Shown in pieces: positions 58,853 to 64,000 of a stretch of 64,000 nucleotides of DNA; positions within the stretch are counted from its first letter, which is position 1; each line of letters starts with the position of its first letter. The position numbers and the translations under genes were made by a program. The stretch covers positions 27,897,014-27,961,013 of the forward strand of contig CP141144.1 in NCBI GenBank assembly GCA_035235625.1, written 5' to 3'. Source of the stretch: Saururus chinensis. Taxonomy: Eukaryota > Streptophyta > Magnoliopsida > Piperales > Saururaceae. The notes beneath the pieces are model-generated. The model did no database searches. It was given only the letters and a program-made list of their open reading frames with translations, and was not told where the DNA came from.

Positions 58853-60123
58853 CTTTAACTCATCAATAAAGGGATAAGAGAGCATGGAGAGTGTGAAGCA
58901 CGACCTTGGGGCAGGTATACGGGAAAGAGCGTCGGCCACTGTATTCTCTGACCCCTTCTTATAAACCACTTCATAATCATAACCCAAAAGTTTACTGACC
59001 CAACGCTGCTGAGATGGAGTGGACACCCGCTGTTCAAGGAAATACTTCAATGGTTGATGGTCAGTACGAATCAGAAACCGCCTACCCAAGAGGTACGGCC
59101 GCCATTTGGTGACGGCATGGATGATAGCTAGCATCTCCTTCTCATAGACAGACAGTGACAACGATCTGCCCGCCAAGGCCTTGCTGAAATATGCTATGGG
59201 ACGCTCATCTTATAACAAAACCGCCCCTAAGCCAGTGTCCGAAGCATCCGTCTTTACCACAAACAGCCGGCTGAAGTCAGGCAAGATCAAGACGGGGGCA
59301 GAAGCCATGGCGTGCTTCAGCCCATCAAATGCTGCCTGCGCCTCCGAAGTCCAAGTGAAAGCGCCCCGCTTGAGCAGCGTGGTCAATGGTCTAGCCAGTT
59401 CCCCATAGCGACTAATGAAGCGCTGATAGTACCTAGTGAGGCCTAGAAAACCACGAAGTGCTCGAACACTTGTGGGCATAGGCCAAGACAGCATGGCGGT
59501 TACCTTGGCTGGGTCGGTGCGACACCATTTTCTGATATAATGTGGCCCAAGTAATCCACCTGTCGGCTGCCAAAGGAGCACTTCGAACGTTTAAGACATA
59601 AAGAATTATCACGCAAAATGGAGAAAACCAACCTGAGGTGTGACAAATGCTCTGCCCATGATCTGCTATATACCAGAATGTCATCAAAGAAAGCCAAGAT
59701 ATAACGGCGCAGGAAGGGGTGGAAAAGGTCATTCATGAGGCACTGGAAGGTGTATGGAGCATTAGTTAACCCAAACGGCATCACAAGGAACTCGAAGTGG
59801 TCGTCGTGAGTCCGAAAAGTTGTCTTGTGCACATCAGCAGCACTCATGCGAATCTGATGGTAGCCCGAACGCAAGTCGAGCTTACTAAACACCGTCACGC
59901 TTAACTCCTCAATCACTAGAATCGGGTACTTGTCTTTCACCGTCACAGCATTGAGGGCGCGGTAGTCCACACAGAAGCGCCATGTACCGTCCTTCTTATG
60001 CACAAGTAACACCGGCGACGAATAAGAACTTGTGCTAGGCCGGATAATCCCTGCCTGAAGCATATCGGCCACCAGCCACTCGATCTCAGCCTTCTGAATA
60101 TGGGGGTAGCGGTATGGGCGCAC
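58853..60123 (-). pseudogene. Chromovirus reverse transcriptase-RNase H, broken
   Basis: RT (60123-59500) shows [64 protein letters not shown] and the active site FFDDILVYS (aspartates at 59685-59680). A frame change falls between about 59580 and 59500. The next frame gives the thumb and the tether, then RNase H with KTDASDTGLGAVLL, a stop at 59210, and EKEMLAIIHAVTKWRPYL and RTDHQPLKYFLEQR, so all blocks are present. Its product would turn element RNA into DNA. The phenylalanine-first F-F-D-D form is common in some chromovirus clades. Confidence 0.92.
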
Positions 60124-60519
60124 ATTGGTTGGGGCGGTACCCGGTGTAATCGGAATCCGATGATCATGGGAGCGGCGAGGCAGAAGGCCCTATGGCTCAG
60201 CAAACAGATCCTGGTAATTTGTCAACAGCTCACTGAGGTCGGGTGGCACTATATCTTGAGGAACCGCAATAACTGCACGCTGCTGTAAGAGGAGCCCTTG
60301 GGGGGCGTACCGGTACAAGCTGCTCGACGAATGGCCGGAGAGAAGAGTGCCCGGCCTAGAACCTTCCAATCGGATGCGTTGCCCCTGGAGTTCAAAATCC
60401 ATCCACATCTCCCTAAAGTTCCACACGACATCGCCGAGCTCCTGGAGCCACTGCACACCCAATACAACGTCCGCCCCTTTGGTCAGCAATAGGAAGAGAT
60501 CAATGACAAATGCATGGCC

Positions 60520-60677
60520 CTAGATAGACAAAGTAACCTGCGCACACACCCCATTGCTCCGGAGGTGTTTGCCGTCACCGATCAGTACATCAAAAGGCTT
60601 GGAGTCCGATACGAAACACCCAAGACGGTTGGCAACCCTGTTATTAATAAAATTGTGAGTAGAACCACTGTCGATCA
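60520..60677 (-). pseudogene. Chromovirus aspartic protease, broken
   Basis: ILIDSGSTHNFINNRVANRL (about 60685-60626) has the D-S-G catalytic triad of retroelement proteases in the S-T-H-N-F form usual for Ty3 chromoviruses. A stop at 60520-60522 follows VTLSI. The region continues in the same frame (GVQWLQELG, about 60460) to another stop at 60190 before RT. Confidence 0.85.
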
Positions 60678-62066
60678 AGATAGCTACCTGTTGGTGCTTG
60701 ATGAGCCCCTGGACACGCATCGTGCAGGGTGTAAAAGCCCCAGAGAACGCTTGCACCGAGATCTCTAGCAAGAGCTCATCGCTGGCGGACAAGGTCGAAT
60801 CATCACCAACTGCGTCGCCATCGTCCACCTCTTCCACTAGAAGACTGCCCTTAACAGAACAGGGGTGCCCAGGTACAAACTTCTCGTCGCAGTGGAAACA
60901 TAACCCCTTTGAACGGCGTTCCTCCATTTGAGCCGGAGTTAAACGTCGAACAATTGGACCTGCAGGAGAAGGGAGCTGATTGGTTCGGCCAGGAATAGCA
61001 CTGCTGGGTGGCGGCTGAGCAAGAGTGGTGCTAGGGGCAGAGCGGCCCAATGGTCCAAGCCGCCCCCCTCTGCGCTGTCTGGCCAGTTTCTCCTCTTCGA
61101 TGCGAGCATAGCGTACCACATCCCGCATATTGGCGCACGGGAAGTGACGCATCTCTTCAGAAATTTCGGTCTTGAGGTCGTGCTTGAAGGTACCCACCAA
61201 GGCGGTGACCGGCCAATCGGGTAGCCGGTTGGCCACCTTCATAAACTCAGTGTATTATGCACAGACGGTGGTAGTCTGGCGCATGGAGGACAGCATCTCA
61301 TTGAAATCCTGGAATTCGTTTGGCCCAAATTGAACGCAGAGCTCATCGGAAAAGGCTGCCCATGTTGGGTAGCGTACCTCTTTCTCAAAACTCTGGAACC
61401 ACACGGATGCATCGCCATCAAGGTGGAAGGCTGCGATGTGCAAGCGCTCTGCCTCTGAATGAGTGCCTTGGTAGGCAAAAAATTTGTCAGCCTTATACAA
61501 CCATTCAACCGGGTCATCATCCCCGTTGTAGTGAGGGAACTGCAGTCGAGCCAGACGGGGTTCAGCGCCCGCTCTTTGACCCCCACCATGTTGAGGGAAC
61601 TCGTCTCAATCCTCCTCAGCGTCCTGGAAGTGGTTAGGATGGGGCGGCATCATAGGGGCATTTTCACGAACACCTGGTGTGTCTCGCATGTCCCAGGCCT
61701 GGCGCCTCCCTCCCAACGTTGTCTGGCCAGTGCCAAAGCCTGCAGGATAAGGTCATCCGCCCAAGTTGGCGCCGGCCGCCACTGGGGTGGTTGTTAGGGT
61801 CGGATCTGGGGCCTGCGAGGGATGCCCTTCTCTGGAGTCACAGCAGTCGGTGCAGGAAGTACAGGCATGATGCGCGCTACCAGGGCGTCCTGCTGTACCT
61901 TCACTCTGGCGAGGTCGGCCACAAGGGCTTGCATCGTTGTGAGAATCTCTGATAGTTTGGAATCACTAACAGTGGAAGTGGCCTGCGGACTGTCTGTTGA
62001 AGATGGCGCTGGAGCCTCCTTCTCTGACGCCGCCTCTTACACCACAGCCTGTTTGCCATGGGCCAT
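60678..62066 (-). pseudogene. Chromovirus gag with zinc knuckle, broken
   Basis: Starts at ATG 62066 (MAHGKQAVV) and meets a stop after nine codons (62037-62039), then stops at 61794-61796 and 61606-61608 and a frame change near 61710. The gag core WLYKADKFFAYQGTHSEAER, AAFHLDGDASVWFQSFEKEV lies at about 61505-61370, followed by a stop at 61255. The frame then stays open through MKVANRLPDWPVTALVG to the knuckle CFHCDEKFVPGHPC (60900-60859), the usual C-x2-C...G-H-x-C of this clade. Gag would form the particle that carries the element RNA. The stops prevent a full-length protein. Confidence 0.85.
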
Positions 62067-62078
62067 GGTCGACGATCG

Positions 62079-62095
62079 CACAAGCTCCGATACTA
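62079..62095 (-). promoter_or_regulatory. Primer-binding site, initiator Met-tRNA type
   Basis: Directly inside the 5' LTR the minus strand reads ttagtatcggagcttg. Plant elements primed by initiator methionine tRNA usually have TGGTATCAGAGC here; this copy matches 10 of those 12 positions. Confidence 0.65.
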
Positions 62096-62096
62096 A

Positions 62097-62434
62097 TGAT
62101 GTGCCCGATGCAGGCACGATCGATATCTAGGAGAATTGTGCAGGGAAAGGGGAGAATTGTTGAAGAAAGAGGAGAAGTCTGAATTCACCAAATTGCATAA
62201 ACTCCAACTGAAAGCCTGGCCGCCCCCATATGGGAGGACAACCACCTACTGACCCGAACCGCCTAACCCAGACCGGTCCGGTTTACATCCAATAACCCAA
62301 ATAACCCAGTTAGTGGGTTGGCTATCCTGGCCACTAACCCCTACGCAATAAAGTATGACAATAATAAAATAAATAGTGCTATAACATAAAATAATAAAAG
62401 AGAGTATGAGTATCGTGCACAATCGTACACAACA
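62097..62434 (-). mobile_element. 5' LTR of the chromovirus
   Basis: Same length and termini as the copy at 57073. The minus-strand transcript would start within it and read leftwards into gag. I did not find a clear TATA box. Confidence 0.9.
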
Positions 62435-62724
62435 GAAAACATACAAATTCACTCTCATGTTATAACCTTATTAGAATCATACTCAAAATATGAAGAACCA
62501 CACAACATGGATTCAAGATAAAAAATTATAACATTCTTAACCAAATAAAATGTAATTCACATAATACTTAAACATTCATCATAGCTTCCAACATCAAATT
62601 CATGCCCTTCCAAGAGCCCTTCCTAACATAAATTACTCATCATTAACATAAGAAATGATAGAGTAAAAACACAAAAATGAGCAAAATAACCAAAGATGGC
62701 CAAACTATTATGTTGGCATTCAAA

Positions 62725-62790
62725 CACCCTATAGGGCTGTTCCAATGTCTGGCCATTCGATCAGCCTGCATGGCCGTTCGGACGCCAGAA
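62725..62790. repeat. Palindromic cluster in fragmented family-A LTR
   Basis: cattcaaacaccctatagg with gctgttccaatg, then ggccattcgatcagcctgca with ggccgttcggacgcc. It is the most decayed of the three clusters, in keeping with this LTR being the oldest of the set. Confidence 0.65.
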
Positions 62791-63887
62791 TAGAAGCTTT
62801 GGTTCGTCTTCTTCCTTTCGAATCCAAAACCAAAAATACAAATTCATTTTAAACCTTCAAATCTCACTACCAGACATCACCATAATGAAATATAAGCCTA
62901 TGAACTAGTAAATCTAATCATTTATCAACAAAAGCACGAAGCAATCTCAAGAAAGATTAAGTTTTTCTTAATCTGCCATTAAAGCCCAACTTCAAGCAAA
63001 CCCACTTAAAACTTCACCGAACTCAAATCTAAAAATCACACACCTTTTTAGGAAGAAATCCATTATCTTCAGTTAGCTTCTTGACTTGAAATCGACGCTC
63101 CAACGATTTCAAAATCCTATCTACAATAGGGTTTTGTTAATACGTGCATAAATCCACTTAAAAATGCCTAAATCACTAGAAAACTTATAGATGTAAGGTT
63201 TATTGAGTTTAAAAATGAAATTCCATTCATAAGGTTTTAAATAGAGGTCAAAGTCAGAACCTTTATTGGTAGAAATTAAAATTAACCCTTGGCAAAAGAA
63301 GAGATTTAAAAAGTTTAGGAGAAATCTTAGGTAATTAAAGGAAAATCAAGCTAATCTTTACTTAATCATATTTCCTTCTTTAGAAATGGGGATTAGGGCT
63401 TCTTAAGCTTCAAATTTCAGCCCTTCCCAAATGAAAAAGTGGTTGCATGATTCTATTTATAGTAGGCTTTTGGGGTAGACCTAATAAATATGTGGGATAT
63501 AAATAAAATTTAACACTAAAAATAGAAAACTTGTTTATTGTAAACCCAAATTGATGTCTAAAAATTTAAAAATATTTAATTACTGTCATAAGATATTTTT
63601 AGGGTTATTGGGAACCTATCGTCTCACTTTTGTATGTGGGGCCCACAGTGGATCCCGCCTCCTAACTTTTGGGGAAAATAGTCAAATTTTTTAAAAATTC
63701 TAGAAAATTTTGTATTAACTTATTTTAACATAAAAACCATCAAAGTGAAGACTTTTTTATTAAAATCATTGTTAACCACCTTAAATTTGAAAATAAGTTA
63801 AAATCGACCAAATTAACATTAACCCACAGAATACCAACTAAATAAAAATAAATAAAGTGGTTTAGGATTTAGGGATCTTACAATCAC

Positions 63888-64000
63888 AGAGCGAAGCAGA
63901 ACATAAAAGAGACAAATTGGATCATATTAGATCCAATCAAATTATATCAGATTTCATTTGACCATAAGAGGTCATATCAAATCATATAAGAGCATAACAA
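63888..64000. other. Right flank, nothing recognised
   Basis: AT-rich sequence with repeated text of the type catatcaaatcatataag and ccaatcaaattatatcag. It may be the edge of another repeat, but the window ends. Confidence 0.3.

Larger units (their letters stand above)
57073..62434 (-). mobile_element. Ty3/gypsy chromovirus, complete structure, mutated
   Basis: Two 338-bp LTRs (57073-57410, 62097-62434) bound a minus-strand gag-pol, and gaaaa flanks both sides (57068-57072, 62435-62439). Between them, in coding order, come a methionine-tRNA-like primer site, gag, zinc knuckle, protease, RT, RNase H, integrase and a chromodomain-like end. Length 5362 bp, short LTRs and a chromodomain suggest the Reina clade, an inference from architecture. 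Eight in-frame stops and at least four frame changes make it non-autonomous. It sits inside the fragmented family-A LTR. Confidence 0.92.
50519..63882 (+). mobile_element. Fragmented family-A LTR hosting nested insertions
   Basis: Starts TGTCATGCCCCGAC (50519) and ends GGGATCTTACA (63882). Flanks attac (50514-50518) and atcac (63883-63887) could be a mutated 5-bp duplication. The LTR's own pieces are about 50519-51248, 56800-57072 and 62435-63882; each matches the solo LTR at 16586 in order, including the cagccccaaaac and gtgagtataaactcagtaag blocks (about 50968-51024), the tcatagcttcc region and a gtggggcccacagtggatcc block (about 63637-63656). Everything between is later insertions. A section matching the middle of the 16586 copy is missing. 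Confidence 0.65.

Overview
The window looks like nuclear DNA from a flowering plant. It is AT-rich and dominated by plant transposable elements nested in one another, and I found only one gene that looks intact. Nothing fixes the species. Coordinates come from reading the sequence and the translated frames by eye; no alignment or database search was run.

Left part (1-27,560). Two Mutator-like (MULE) domains have the same layout: a degraded transposase tail on the + strand, facing a degraded minus-strand gene that joins a DUF1985-like N-terminus to a Ulp1/C48 cysteine-protease C-terminus (the KAONASHI/KI-MULE type). Copy 1 covers about 1-7757, with a ~360-bp tandem array (5056-6780) and a MULE-like terminus (7616-7757). 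Between the copies is an Athila/Tat-like LTR remnant (about 7758-11455) carrying a foldback element. Copy 2 covers about 12,280-27,560. It was split by a 7.5-kb hAT element (15296-22775, 8-bp target duplication), itself split by a 3.6-kb solo LTR (16586-20180, duplication CCAAC), and by a second solo LTR (24290-26363, duplication AGCCT). The introns of copy 2 are filled with short inverted repeats of the form CGTGTTA...TAACACG.

Centre (28,284-49,020). A Sirevirus-like Ty1/copia element (28284-37938) keeps gag with two zinc knuckles, protease, integrase, RT-RNase H, a downstream ORF3, several polypurine tracts and a 1599-bp 3' LTR with eleven exact 20-bp repeats in front of a TATA box. It has no recognisable 5' LTR. 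LTR remnants and another MULE transposase pseudogene (40089-42160, minus) follow. The only intact gene, a single-exon GT4 glycosyltransferase (43481-44938, minus), comes next, then a non-autonomous CACTA element (46649-47698) and a long-TIR foldback element (about 47960-48475).

Right part (50,519-63,882). One old LTR of the same family as the solo LTR at 16586 has been broken up by insertions: an LTR-like sequence from 51249, a reverse-oriented solo LTR (53367-56662, duplication CAAAC), and a structurally complete but mutated Ty3/gypsy chromovirus (57073-62434, minus, 338-bp LTRs, duplication GAAAA). The three related LTRs share several conserved palindromic blocks, including a cluster built on CCGTTCGAACGCC.

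Apart from the glycosyltransferase, almost every coding stretch carries stops, frameshifts or insertions. The interest lies in the order of nesting, the repeated DUF1985-Ulp1 layout, the inverted-repeat introns and the shared palindromic blocks of the LTRs.
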